From Platycnemis pennipes (Eukaryota; Arthropoda; Insecta; Odonata; Platycnemididae), in NCBI GenBank assembly GCA_933228895.1, contig OW121847.1, forward strand, positions 82,563,656 through 82,627,655: a DNA stretch of 64,000 nucleotides, in the 5' to 3' direction. The position numbers and the translations under genes are program-made. A model generated the notes under the pieces. It searched no databases and was not told where the DNA came from. It worked only from the letters and a program-made list of their open reading frames with translations. This document shows, one piece after another, positions 47,705-59,000 of the stretch (positions within the stretch are counted from its first letter, which is position 1; each line of letters starts with the position of its first letter).

Positions 47705-47795
47705 ATACTACAGAAAAAAGTTTTTCTCGACCGGGAATTGAACCATGGACTTCTAAATATCCAGTTCGTCGTGCTTACAACTACACCATCGAGCC
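47705..47795 (-). repeat. tRNA-like sequence (SINE head or tRNA pseudogene)
   Basis: On the minus strand GGCTCGATGGTGTAGTTGTA matches the start and A box of a tRNA, and TGGTTCAATTCCCGGTCGAG, about 25 bases on, matches a T arm and B box (GGTTCAATTCC). The middle (anticodon arm) does not fold as a normal tRNA in my reading, and no conventional anticodon can be named. It could be a tRNA pseudogene or the 5' head of a third SINE family. Confidence 0.5.
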
Positions 47796-47885
47796 AAAGT
47801 CAATATATAATAATAAAATAGATGGAAACAAATTACGTCTCCGGTTACTTGTTACTACATAATTGAATAAACTGTAAAATAATTG

Positions 47886-48215
47886 AGGATTGGGTTGGTG
47901 TAGTGGCTGGAGTACTGGCTTCCCATTTCGAGGGTTCAGGTTCGAATTCGGACAAAGGCGGAGTTTTCATTGGTATACCGGTCCCTACTAGAGTACCTTG
48001 TGAAGACCACTTCGAGTCCGTCGGATGGGACGCTAAGCCGTGGTCCCCTTGACGCCTTTCATGAAGAGCAGGCTAATGCCGACACGCCGGGTTTCTCTCC
48101 ACCCTTCCTCCGTTCCCTGAAAACTCCTAACTTGAACCAGTTACCACCTATACTCTCTGGCGCAAATGACCTCAGTTATCAGTCGTCTCCCCCAGTCAAC
48201 CAATCAGCCAAGAAA
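47886..48215 (+). repeat. tRNA-derived SINE (family A), plus strand, well preserved
   Basis: The head GGTTGGTGTAGTGGCTGGAG (A-box region) and GGTTCAGGTTCGAATTCGGA (B box) occupies about 47892-47955. The body contains TACCGGTCCC, GCCGTGGTCCCCTTGACGCC and GGCTAATGCCGACACG, then the tail runs to AGTCGTCTCCCCCAGTCAAC. It is matched by the inverted copy at 48357-48695, which confirms the limits. Confidence 0.8.
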
Positions 48216-48356
48216 TGAATTATTCCAAGCCTAAACAAACAAGTCGCAAATTAAATGCACAACACTTTCATGCACAATGCACAACAAGTTGTTTCTTTTT
48301 AAAACTATAATAATTTTCTGATGTCCTCAACTTTGTCATCCACGACTTCGGTTTGT

Positions 48357-48695
48357 TTTTTGGTTATTCAGGAGAGGCGACCGACAGCTGAGTTCATCTG
48401 TGCCATTAAGGATAGGTGGGTAATTGTGCAATGGTAGGAGTTTTCAGGAAACGGAGGAAGGGTGGAGGAAAAACTCGGCGTCGGCATTAGCCTACTCTTA
48501 ACGAATGGCGCTAAGGGGACCACGGCTTAATGTCCCATTCGACAGACGGAGTACTGAACTTGAAATACCCTCCACTAGGCACTCAAGTGAGGACCGGTTT
48601 TCCACTGAAAATCCGCCACTGCCGGGAATCGAACCCGAGCCCTCGGGATGGGAGGCCAGTAATCTAGCCACCACATCAACAAGATCCCCCAATAC
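48357..48695 (-). repeat. tRNA-derived SINE (family A), minus strand
   Basis: Reverse orientation relative to 47886-48215: TCGGCATTAGCCTACTCTTA, GGGGACCACGGCTTAATGTC and GAATCGAACCCGAGCCC appear in the reversed order. The head near 48690 reads GTGGTGGCTAGATTACTGGC and GGGTTCGATTCCCGG on the minus strand. Frames at 48498-48725 and 48505-48915 that run through the copy are not genes. Confidence 0.8.
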
Positions 48696-48699
48696 TTCG

Positions 48700-51600
48700 C
48701 TTTCCCCAGAAGTCTGGGCTTTCACGCACCACCCTCATCAGAGTTATGAGTTGCCTTCCCAACCCGTTTACTCTTTATTTTACTCCGATCCAGCCCCATC
48801 TACCCATGCCTTCGTAAGAACGAGCGCATACTGGTCACATAGTCCTTTGACAACGTGTCGATCAACGTCCCCCCCAATCCTTCCCCCGATCCTCGTCTCT
48901 TCGTCTTTCCAATGACTCGCGCCAGGAATAAAATTCATCCAATTCCTGCGAGGGCGAAATTTATTTCCACCACTCGCTCGGCCTCTTCCGTAAAATCTCA
49001 GAGCTTACTGCTTGACGGGACACTAGGTTGGCAAGCGACTGCGAAGGCAGTTCGGTATCAACGATAGCCGCAGTTCATGGTCAACGTCGTCGGCGGAATG
49101 GCCAAGGCATTCACAGGAGGTCGATAACATGCCGGCCCGACAAATCAGAGTTGAGGGCGGCTAGTGGGTGGCAGGGTGAAAATCAATCGCATGCTTTTGG
49201 GATGCGTAACGACGTTCGTGGCGTACTTCCTAACGAAGGAGAATGATTTAGGTAAAAACGCGCGATCATATACGTGTAAAATTTTCCTTGATTGAAGCAT
49301 AAAATGGAGAAAAGTAGAATCATGCACCCGACCATACCACATTCACGATCGATACCACCGAGTAAACGTAAGGAATAACCACTACTCCACGCTATCTGAT
49401 AATGCGAACCTTTCCTAGGGAATAAATATTTTTCAAAACCAATTTAAAGTATTAGCCTCCAAACAATTTAGCCTTGAAAGCGATTCCTCTTTTTACTGAG
49501 GTACGTGTCATTATTTTGAGGGAAACGTCAATTCCATATCAAAGATTCTTAACGTTTAACATGAAACTAATTGTAAGATGAGAGAGGAAAAATAAGCGTA
49601 TAAAATATGATGGCGTGATTCATTACGTCAAAGCAGAGTATTAACTCGAAATTACCGCTTTTATAACAGGCTTCCTCCTTCAATAAATATTTTCCTGCTC
49701 ATGCTCAGTATTATAAAAGTTTACCCCCTCTACCCAATTTACTACAGTTTTTAAGAACTCAAAATAAGCGCCTTTTCATTGGAGAATATGGAATGTGTTA
49801 GCAAACACATAAATCCTAAGAAACCTGATATTTTCTCAAGACTAGAAGGAACCTTACTTAGCTCAACTTTTTCACTTGAATTGCATTTTATACTAAAAGA
49901 AAAATTATAAATTTTAACTTTTTTATTTAAACATTTCCCGCACTTCACTCCAGAGGGAATGCAATGGTGGAAAGTTTGGGAAAATATAGAATAAGGTGAA
50001 TATGATTTCTTATTTCAATATATATTTTTTTAACTGCATTTTTATTTTTAATAGAACTAAACTATATAGCCACTAAATTACTTTAATCCCTAAAGTATAT
50101 ACTTTAAAATTTAATTTCTACTTTATCCTCGATGTAACGATGAATATGGGCTTCTAACTTTGGGTTACGGAGTTAAGTCATCTGCTAGCAGCTGCAGTTA
50201 AGAGGAATATTGAAATTATGTTATGAGTCCAGAAGTAAATTTCTTTACAAGTTTTATTAATTTCCAGCCTGTATCAAGCGTTTTTAGATTATCAAGGGTG
50301 AAAATGACACTGAAGCGCTGGATTCAGTAAGAAAATAATAACATTCTGGTTTCAAAATAACCAAGTTATTCATTGCAAAATGTTGTGCAGCGGCCACAAG
50401 AGTAAAAATGAGCGTAAATCCACACTTCTTTTCACGCCTCTTTAATGATGAGGAATACGCAAAGAACTAAGAACAAATTTTACACCTCATTGATCACTGG
50501 CCATGGTTTCAAAAGCTCAGTGTCATTATCAAGGTAACTTCTTTGTAGAATCCTTTGTCGGTGGTTAATACAGAATGGAAACAGTACCTAGTTCTTGGTA
50601 CCTACAGTGAAAATAAAGTATACCTAGTTCCTCATCATGCTTGTTACTCATTTTCATAAATTGACACCTTATACCATTCATTACAACTGTTCGTTTACTA
50701 ACTGATGAGTATTGTCTATAACTTATTCTAAATCCTTTTCTTGTTTTCCGCTCCTTTTACCATCCTCAGTTTGCCCGTAATCCCCGGACTACTCTTTCGG
50801 GTGTTGATTGCAATTAGTCCATGTTCCTCATTCCCTTTCACCTCCGTCTCTACGGATGTAAAATACATACGTAATTCATTACACAATGTTTCCCAAGTGC
50901 TCGGCTGAACGCAACCTTATTTCTGCATCCCACACACGGAGCCTTATTTACCGGTCGGCCTGCCGGATAAATTGCGCCGACTCGCCAACAAGCTCTAAAT
51001 TTCCTGAATTCTCCTAACTCCTCTCTCTCTTTCTATTCACTTATCTGTTCCACCACAAACCCTCCAGTAACATGTATTCGAGTGGATCCATACAGCCCTT
51101 TGTCCCTTCCTCATTCAGGATTCCCTTTGCCACGCACAATAACTGTTCCCAGGATCCCTGAATACGGCGCCGAAAAGAGTTTGAATCGAGCGTTCTTCCT
51201 TTTACCGAGAAGTCCTGTGAGAGTTCATTTGATCACGATCTCTTTTCGAATCTAAATACTACGTTACTTTATGAATAATGCCAAGGAACTGCGAGAAAAA
51301 AGTGCAAATTCCCAAAAAAGAAGGGCTGAAAATTCGCATTTTGGAGTGAACCTGCGAAATGAACGAGGAGAAAATGTCCGCTTTGAGACGAAGGCACTGA
51401 TGAGCTCTACTTTAAAAAATGTGGCTTGTTACGCATGCTGCAAAGCCAAATTTCCTGTAGAGATGTCCCTAGCTGAGAGCGTTCTACATGTTTTCGTATG
51501 AAATTTTGCGCAGAAAAACATGATGGTGCATAGCGGGAAGAGAGTTTTTGGAGCACGTAGCATGATAAAAAGTGAAACTTGAAGAACTCGCCGAATATAC

Positions 51601-51830
51601 CGGCATATTAAACTTGAAAACCACGTATTATTATTTTATTATCCAAGTTTTTACGGCTTGCTTGGAGAAAAAATACGTAAACACGAGGAGGAGATCACGT
51701 TCACTGCTCACTGGTCTAGATAATTAATAATAATAATTAAGATTATAACAACAACAACACTGGGATAGCACGCGTTATTTCGTGTATTTGAAATAGGGCT
51801 AGGTTTTTTTTGGCACACGGATGCATTTGT
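48700..51830. other. Gene-less region
   Basis: Positions 48770-49220 are moderately GC-rich; the rest is AT-rich. No recognisable gene, RNA or repeat. The plus frame 51271-51501 (76 codons, Lys/Arg/Glu-rich) has no known domain. Short ATA/ACA trinucleotide runs lie near 51725-51757. Confidence 0.45.
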
Positions 51831-51831
51831 C

Positions 51832-52209
51832 TTATTTGAGGGAGGTGTCATACTCACATAGACGGATACTTCTCACACTTTTGGGAGAGGCGCCACTGCT
51901 AATGATTGTGTTCTTGACTGTAATGAACACACCACCCCCTGTTCGATTTTGTACTTCTTTTCTATTCATTTTAAGAGATTTTGGAAATATCAGCCAACTC
52001 TCTGTTTCTATAATAGCATCTGCATCAGTGCTAAGAATGAGGTGATGGAACTCAGGTATATTATTTTTAAGACTAACGCCATAACTAAGCCGTGAAAATC
52101 TAAGTTTATGGCATTTATCCACACACATTGTCATCACGGGACACAGCCGGTATTTCCAAGGAAGGGCTCCCTTAGTCCAGTATTTAATCGATGAAGGGAC
52201 AGTTATCAC
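51832..52209 (-). pseudogene. CR1/Jockey-like LINE endonuclease fragment, minus strand
   Basis: The minus frame of 125 codons contains SLKNNIPEFHHLILSTDADA (about residues 46-65), then IIETESWL and RKEVQNRTGGGVFITVKNTI (82-101). This matches the N-terminal half of APE-type endonuclease domains in CR1/Jockey LINEs: 'SLRNKIxEL', the catalytic glutamate region 'DIIxxTETWL' and 'RxGGGVxIxVK'. About eight residues normally found between ESWL and the 'FP' block are missing, indicating a small deletion. The recognisable part spans about 51870-52115, and sequence on either side does not continue the domain. It is the opposite orientation to the reverse transcriptase at 53440-54975, so they are probably separate insertions or an inverted piece. 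Confidence 0.7.
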
Positions 52210-52650
52210 CCATAAACCTTGGTTATGTATTCAGTACATCAAGCTTTAAGGTGCATAAGATAGAGGTTGGCTGAAGTGAGATACGAAGAGCAGTGCAATA
52301 TGCCTTCAAATCCATGAATTTGTTCCGTTTAACCCATTCCACTGCACTGCAATAGGATATTTAGTCCCGTGGGCGAAGCTACCGCACTTCCCAGAATCAC
52401 TTCTCGGTATCCCTTAGAATTCCACGACCTTTCACTCAGCCCCCAAACAATGAAGCTACTCTCTTATCGCCGCCCATGAACCACCACAGGAGCCCTTCCC
52501 AGAAAAGCCCACGCTCCACAGAGCTCAGCTAACGTCTCCCCATTCAATGATGTAGTTGGCCTCCCACTAACAGAAACCTTGTCAACGTCATACATACTCT
52601 CACTTAGATTCACCAAAATGAAAGCCAACCCTAATGTCGACCCTCTACCC

Positions 52651-52686
52651 TCCTCCTTCTTCTCCTCCTTCTTCTCCTCCTCTATC
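52651..52686 (+). repeat. TCC/TTC microsatellite (12-bp unit)
   Basis: The unit TCCTCCTTCTTC occurs in tandem about two and a half times, within a wider C/T-rich tract. Confidence 0.85.
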
Positions 52687-53143
52687 TAGCATGCTCCTTA
52701 CAGCTAATAAATTTAGCGGATCCATCTCAAATAGGCCAAACAAACGTTTTTCATATGTAGAAGTGGTCAGATCTCTGTAAGGTTCACAAGTGTAAAAAAA
52801 AACTTGAGAATATGAGTGCTTTACCGACGGCTTTTCGACCGGGGGGATGAAGTTTACTCTTCCTCTCAGGAACAGACTAAGGAGAAATCAACAGGTAACT
52901 TGATGTCTACGCTAGATTGCAGTCAAATATTCTATGGACATATCACACTATGCTACAATTGGACAGGCCAGTAGTGTCTCAGTGAATTCAATCCACTTGC
53001 AAGTTAGTACAAGCTGATTCTCGGAGACAATACTACGCAACGGCATTCGGTGAAATTATGTTCTCCCTGGTACTGCGGTGGACCCTGAAACCTTAACTCA
53101 CCCACTGACAAACTATGCCAATTCTGTAACTCTCTCCTTTCGT

Positions 53144-53214
53144 GTATAATAATAATTAGGCGTAATAGGCGTAATTAGGCATAATAATAATGTATATAAT
53201 AATGAGGCGTAAAG
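53144..53214 (+). repeat. ATA/TTAGGCGTA low-complexity repeat
   Basis: Irregular tandem copies of AATTAGGCGTAATAGGCGTA-like words mixed with AATAATAAT runs. It lies about 230 bases upstream of the LINE fragment. Confidence 0.75.
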
Positions 53215-53439
53215 TAGTAAGCGAACGAAGAAGAGCTCTTTTGTCATACTCCAATGAGGAAACATTGTTGATTTATGAGCTTCATTACTAGACTAATTAC
53301 CCCCAAAATCCTATCTTATCATCTCAACTTAAAGACCGGCCCATTAGTTATTTCCGATTATTAAGTATGCCAATGTTTTTCTTCGCATACACTTCTACCC
53401 CTTATCCTTCGATAATTCTTCTGAACAATCTCTTCTTGT

Positions 53440-54975
53440 ATCCTACTAATTTTTATAGTGCACAACGCAGTGGAACCACCGGCGAACACTTTGAGTGAAC
53501 AAATGCCCGAAATAAAAATTTCATGTCACGAAATAGAGCAGCAATTAAAAAACATTAGTAAAAACATATCACCAGGTCCCGATCAAATTCCATCCCGAAT
53601 ATATAAAATTTTAGCTTCTGAAATAGCCCTATCTAGAAATAATATTCAATAAAGCACTAAACAACCACACAGTACCCAAGGACAGGAAAGTAGCTAACAT
53701 TTCACCTATTTTTAAAAGCGATGATAGGGAACAACCTAGTAACCACAGACCCATCTGACTCGCGTAAGGTATTTGAGCACATTGTAGTCAGTTCGATCAT
53801 GGGGCATTTGGATAGTCAGGGATTGCTCATAAATAGCCAACATGGGTTCCGGAAAGGTAGATCTTGCGAGACACAATTAGCTTTATTCGCACACGCTATT
53901 TTAGTCTGCGGCGAAAACAGTACTGAAGTTGATGCGGTATTTTTAGATTTTAAAAAGGCATTCAATAAAGTTCCTCATGATAAATTAATTTTGAAGTTAG
54001 AGAGTTTTGGTATAAATAAAGACGTATGTTGGGTAAAACAATTCTTAAGTGGGCGAGAGCAAAGGGTAGTTATAGATGATATGTCGGACACAATCATAGG
54101 CACATCGGGAGTTCCCCAGGGTAGCGTAATAGGTCCGCTTTTATTTCTTTTATACATAAACGGTTTGAGTACTAATAGTAAGCTTAGACTTTTCACAGAG
54201 ATGCCGTAGTGTACAGGGTTAAATCAAAAGAAGAAGACAGGGAATCGCTTAGTAAGGCTCTAGATACCATTCAAGAGTGGTGCGACAAATGGCAGTTAGA
54301 ACTTAACCTTAAAAAGCGTGTAGCTATCAATTTTGCAAGAGGAATAATTCGATAGAGCGATCATATAAAATTGGTAACACGAAGATCGAGAACGCTGAAA
54401 CCATAAGGTATTTAGTAGTAAAAATAAATAAAGATTTATCGTGGGGAAGACACATCCGGGAAATATGCGGCCGAGCGAAGAGAAAGCTAGGATTTATAAA
54501 AAGAGTACTTGGGAAATGTGATGAGAAGACAAAAGAGTGATGTTACTTTTCACTAGTTAGGCCCCACCTTGAGTATGTAGCCAGTGTATGGATCCGAATG
54601 AATTAGGTTTGATCAGAGAACTAGACAGCGTGCAGCGTAGATCACCTAGGTTTGTTGAAAGGTGTTACGATAGGTTGAGTAGTATCAGAATTAATACAAG
54701 GTTTAATGTGGGAATCATTATCAGAGCGCAGGTTAAAGTACAGATTAAATCTATTAGAGAAATTTCAATCGGATAGCTTTACTGAAGATTTTAGGCATAT
54801 ATTAAAAACACCAGCGTATTATGCTAGACTCGATCAGATAATTAAGATTGGAGAGATAGATTGTCGTACTGATAGATCCAAAATGTCATTTTCTCCCCGT
54901 TCTATAAGAGAACACAATAGGCAGCATAGCAAAGTGATAGGTAGGGGAAATATTTATTATTTAGAGTGGTCTATA
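53440..54975 (+). pseudogene. CR1/Jockey-like LINE reverse transcriptase, frameshifted
   Basis: Plus-strand blocks in order: SPGPDQIPSRIYKILASEIA (53570-53630), then in another frame KVANISPIFKSDD, then a 162-codon frame (53721-54209) with HGFRKGRSCETQLALF (residues 41-56), palm box A FLDFKKAFNKVPH (74-86) and box B SGVPQGSVIGPLLFLLYING (129-148). Further on come DTIQEWCDKWQLELNL, SWGRHIREI, LVRPHLEYV, RELDSVQRRSPRFVERCY and, from 54706, MWESLSERRLKYRLNLLEKF. These are the palm, thumb and C-terminus of a non-LTR reverse transcriptase, about 500 residues in total. Lesions include frameshifts near 53632, 53755, 54196, 54345 and 54700 and a TGA at 54538. The 54196 frameshift falls in the catalytic FADD box. 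The endonuclease is absent upstream, and the family's usual stem-loop and TAGATG tail is missing at the 3' end. Confidence 0.9.
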
Positions 54976-54980
54976 GTGCA

Positions 54981-55265
54981 TCACTCACTCAGTGATTCAA
55001 CCCGAAGGTTGGTCTTTGATAGGTGAGAGTAGAGCTCACACTGTACTAAGCCAATGGCGTGTGAAATTCACACATTCAAGATAGGGGGGCCAGTTCATTT
55101 CCCTGGGCCACCTGCGATTTCCTATAAGATCTAACAAGCAGAAAATCGAATCGCGAGGACTTTAGATGGAGTGTCCAGATAGGCTCTTGCCCGGGATTTG
55201 AACCCGGGACCCTCCGGTCAGTAGCTCAGTGCTACTATAAGGATAGTAAACCTCTAAACAGCAAC
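54981..55265 (-). repeat. tRNA-derived SINE (family B), minus strand, near full length
   Basis: The tRNA-like head lies at the right: on the minus strand GTAGCACTGAGCTACTGACC, then GGGTCCCGGGTTCAAATCCC with a good B box (near 55190-55245). The body contains a 'ggcccagggaaatgaactgg' block and the tail ends with ACTGAGTGAGTGA at 54981. The left 160 bases recur at 62780-62945. It adjoins the end of the LINE fragment, so it either inserted at that point or replaced the LINE tail. Confidence 0.75.
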
Positions 55266-55572
55266 GAGGAGATAGGAATAAATTCATTTTAATTTTACAT
55301 AATTCAACAACCAACTTCATCTAAATGGTATTATTAATCGCAGCGCACTATCATTCATTAATTATAATTCACAGATATAATAACTGGAAATCATTCTTTC
55401 TATCACGGAATTAATACCTCGTTCTCTCTCTAACATCCATTTCACCCGTCATTTTGTCCTTTCTCGAATGAAACATTGATATCAAAGGTTTTAAACGCAA
55501 TTCCCTGTTCTTTCCGCCTAATTCTGGCTTTGTAGGCATGTAACTCTCCATAACAAGGTACCTACATACATA

Positions 55573-56018
55573 CAGGGTTATTCAAAAAGAAGGAGCAGAT
55601 TTCAAACATTTATTTCTTCCAAACTATAAAAGATAGAAACATAATTCTAACATTCCTGTACAGAGAAAAGTTCAATTATTTATGCACTTAATATAAGCAC
55701 CATGTGTTACACTGTGTTACCATGTGTTACGAGACGGTTGTTTGTTAAACTGGCGGCGAAATGCACGTTGCGCTTCAACAATGGACTCTAATTTTGCTCA
55801 TTGCAGCACACAAATGATTGTTCCTGTGGTGTCGCAGCCATTTTTCTGCAGACAAGCAACAGTACCACTGGATCTTCTACTCGGACTGTCCAAATTTTGA
55901 ACAATTGACTCAAATTTTGAACTTTTCTCTGTCCAGAAGCATTAGAATTATGTTTCATCATTTAGAGTTTGGGAGAAATAAATGTTGGAAATCTGCTCTT
56001 TCTTTTTGAATAACCCTG
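55573..56018 (-). mobile_element. MITE with ~100-bp terminal inverted repeats and a helix-turn-helix remnant
   Basis: The left arm 55573-55675 (CAGGGTTATTCAAAAAGAAG...) and right arm 55917-56018 are inverted copies. The interior, on the minus strand, encodes AKLESIVEAQRAFRRQFNKQ followed by PSRNTW (about 55795-55718), with a possible start MAATPQEQSF upstream in another frame. This resembles the N-terminal helix-turn-helix of insect transposon proteins carrying a DUF4817-type domain ('xSIVxVQRAFRRxFNxxPPSRxTI'). The catalytic part is deleted. I see no clean target duplication: TA precedes the left end and TT follows the right. Confidence 0.75.
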
Positions 56019-56019
56019 T

Positions 56020-59000
56020 TAACCACACATCGGTGCATTATTTCACTCCAATTAAGAATTAAATTCTTTCTTTGATACAAAATTTTACTAATTGTTCCGT
56101 TACATGGTCATTTCAAAAATCACCAGTCATATTTTTTCTCGTACTCTACGCTATCGCATCTTAATTTTATAATTAACCATCCCATCCTCTGGACAAAAAA
56201 TCTTTTAAAAATGTAGTTCTTCTACTCCATATTCTTTCACAAACCATTTCTCTATTATTGATTCATATCAATAAATTTAAAACCAAAATTTCTCGTCCTA
56301 TTCTAAAATGGTAGGCCACCCGTACATTTCACTTACTTCTACATCGATGTGTACTCCAACATCGAGCTCCTTCCCAGGTCTCCTGTTAAATGTGCTCTGC
56401 GTATAGGCAATTAACCACTACAGATAAAGGATCTCGCTTCCTTTACCCTCTGCAATGCAATAACTCAGATTTTCCAACCGCAACCAATGTGCACTCTGCA
56501 ACCCTGTGCCTCATAAAAAAAATTACCAGTTATTCCTCGAGTTCTATAATCCGGCCATTAATTCATACTACTCATACCAGCATGCCAGCATACTCAAATG
56601 CCTTCTCGAATTCACGATCCTGATCATGCCCCAGTTTCCAATTACCTAATTCTCTCTTTATTGCAATGGAGTTTCCAGCTAAAATACTCTTTAAATCAAG
56701 CTGATTTCCTGGAACGTAATCGTTCCCCCACATTTAATATTCCCTTCAGTTGCTTAGTAAAAACTTTTCCACGCCCAATATCTGACATATTGCCCTCTCA
56801 CATTCTATGCAGCCGTCACGTTTCGCTGCTTTTCTCTACTTCGGAGGAGGTTATAAAATTGACTTCACAGAATCTAGTAATTTAACTACTTCCATCTAAT
56901 TCAACGAATAGTTGAAAAATGTCCACACTCGGTCACTGCATCTAATATGTAGCATTCCTGACAGAATTTCATCAATTCATAACGCGCACTTAGCCCTCGG
57001 CATTTCCCGGAAATTTTTCTGTAATATTCGTCGACATACTCCATTTTATTACAATGAAGTCTAAAAATACTATATATTGACCTAAATTTCACCTACCATC
57101 ATCGAATACTCATCCACAGTCACTGTGTGACTCATTAAATTCTATCATATCATGATGCATGGCGATCCAGACTGTATTATGGTTGTTTAAACTTCAAAAT
57201 ATTATTGTTTAAAACTTTAATCCACACAATATTGGGGCGTACTCAAATTTTTGATCATTAGAAATATTTTTCAATAGATTCCTTTTCTTGGTATTGCATA
57301 TTGCTAACATTCCATTCCCGCTATATTGAAAAATACTCAAAGCATGCATTTTTTATTTTCTCATCTTTGAAAATTTCTAGAATGGTGATAGAGATGGCGT
57401 AGTAGCTTCTTGAATTCCGAGCTGGGCAACTAACCTAAGGTCACAAGTCAAAATCCGTAAGTAGCCTTATTACAAGAATGGCCTATAAAATGACAAAAGC
57501 AGAGAGTTTCTCTGTGCTCAATTTTCTTAGCAAATAATGTACAGCTGTTACGGTGGAAGCATCCCTTCAATGGACTTTTGCGGAGGCCATTGAGGTTCAC
57601 TCAAGGTGAGCTCCGCTCCCACCCATGAAACCTTTGTAATTGGTGTGAAATCTGCCCCTGCTAAAGTGAATATTCCAATTATGTTGGTGGGTTTTAGCAG
57701 ATGTTTTACGCGTTGGCGAGTAAAATATCCATAGCGGAATAATTTCAGGTGCTCCTTTTTGAAATAGCGTCATGTGTTTTTTTCATTTCAACCCACCATC
57801 TGCATGATTCTAAACCAAATTCCGTGGCTTTTCTCTTCACCTCGCCTTTGAAGCTGAAAGTTGCCATTTATCTGTGGGTAAAACTAACGCAAACAAATAT
57901 TTTATATTTATCCGATGTTTGTGCGTCAAACAGATACCGATGGCGACTTCTACAAAGTGCTCAAATAGGTGAAACAGACTCGTTAATGGCCCTTCTGTAA
58001 AGACCGGATAAAGCTTTTTTTCCTGGATAAAACTAGCCACAAAGAGAAAAACCATGGTTTTAACATGCCCCACCGTACTTCAGCTCCATAAATTTATCAT
58101 CATTTAGTTCAAAAACACAGAAAATCTACTATATAGACAACGTATATACTGCACTGCTCACTGGTGTGCCATTCAGCTGTTTGGCTTTTGAAATAAATAT
58201 AACCTTGCATATAACTTTCATTTTAAGGAGAGATTCTGCGTCTTTCTCAGTCCAGCTGTGTATCATGTTCAATTCCAGTCATCGGCTACTTTGCCTACAG
58301 CTTGAAAATAAAGCCATGTCAATACCCAATTAAAATATCAATAAGCCAATGAAATCTGCCTTTCGTTGTTTTCACAGGCATCATAATGAAACTAGCAAGA
58401 TCATATTTCTAAAAACGCGATTCTCTCCCCAACGGATATTTGGTGGTTGTGCTCTCAAAGTGCCTCATTGGACATAAATACGAGGAAATTGTTCCAGAAA
58501 TCAATAATTTTCTGAAATTAATCAATCTTTCACAATTTTCACTTCAGATTAAAGACTTGCATGCCACTAAAGCTAATAAAAATTACCGAGAAATGACGAG
58601 TTCAATACTACCCAGTCTAAAACGAGTGCCAATGTTGCTTTTCTCTTCGAAAATATGCCTCAATCCAATTCCAACGGAGAAATTACAGCCCCTTGCTCTT
58701 GCCAGCAAAGCCAAATTCTCTCTATCCGAATGAACCCAATGCAAAATTCTTCGCAAACTTCATATACTGCTATCTTAGTACCAGTTACAAATAAAATTAC
58801 AGAATTTCATCACTCTGCCACATTCCGGAACGTTTCCCCTGCCCCTCAACGATTCTTTCAGCTTCTCTGCCAGTCGCTCTTAACACGATACTCTTTTCAT
58901 TTAACATCACTGCTTTAGGAATCTTTTGGAGATAACCTACATTTTTCCTAAATCATTTTAAACTAGAGTAAACAGGTGATACCCAAATATTTCTGAAAAA

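Noticed and set aside
48498..48915. 75- and 136-codon frames
   Set aside because: They run through a SINE copy, and shared fragments appear in other SINE copies.
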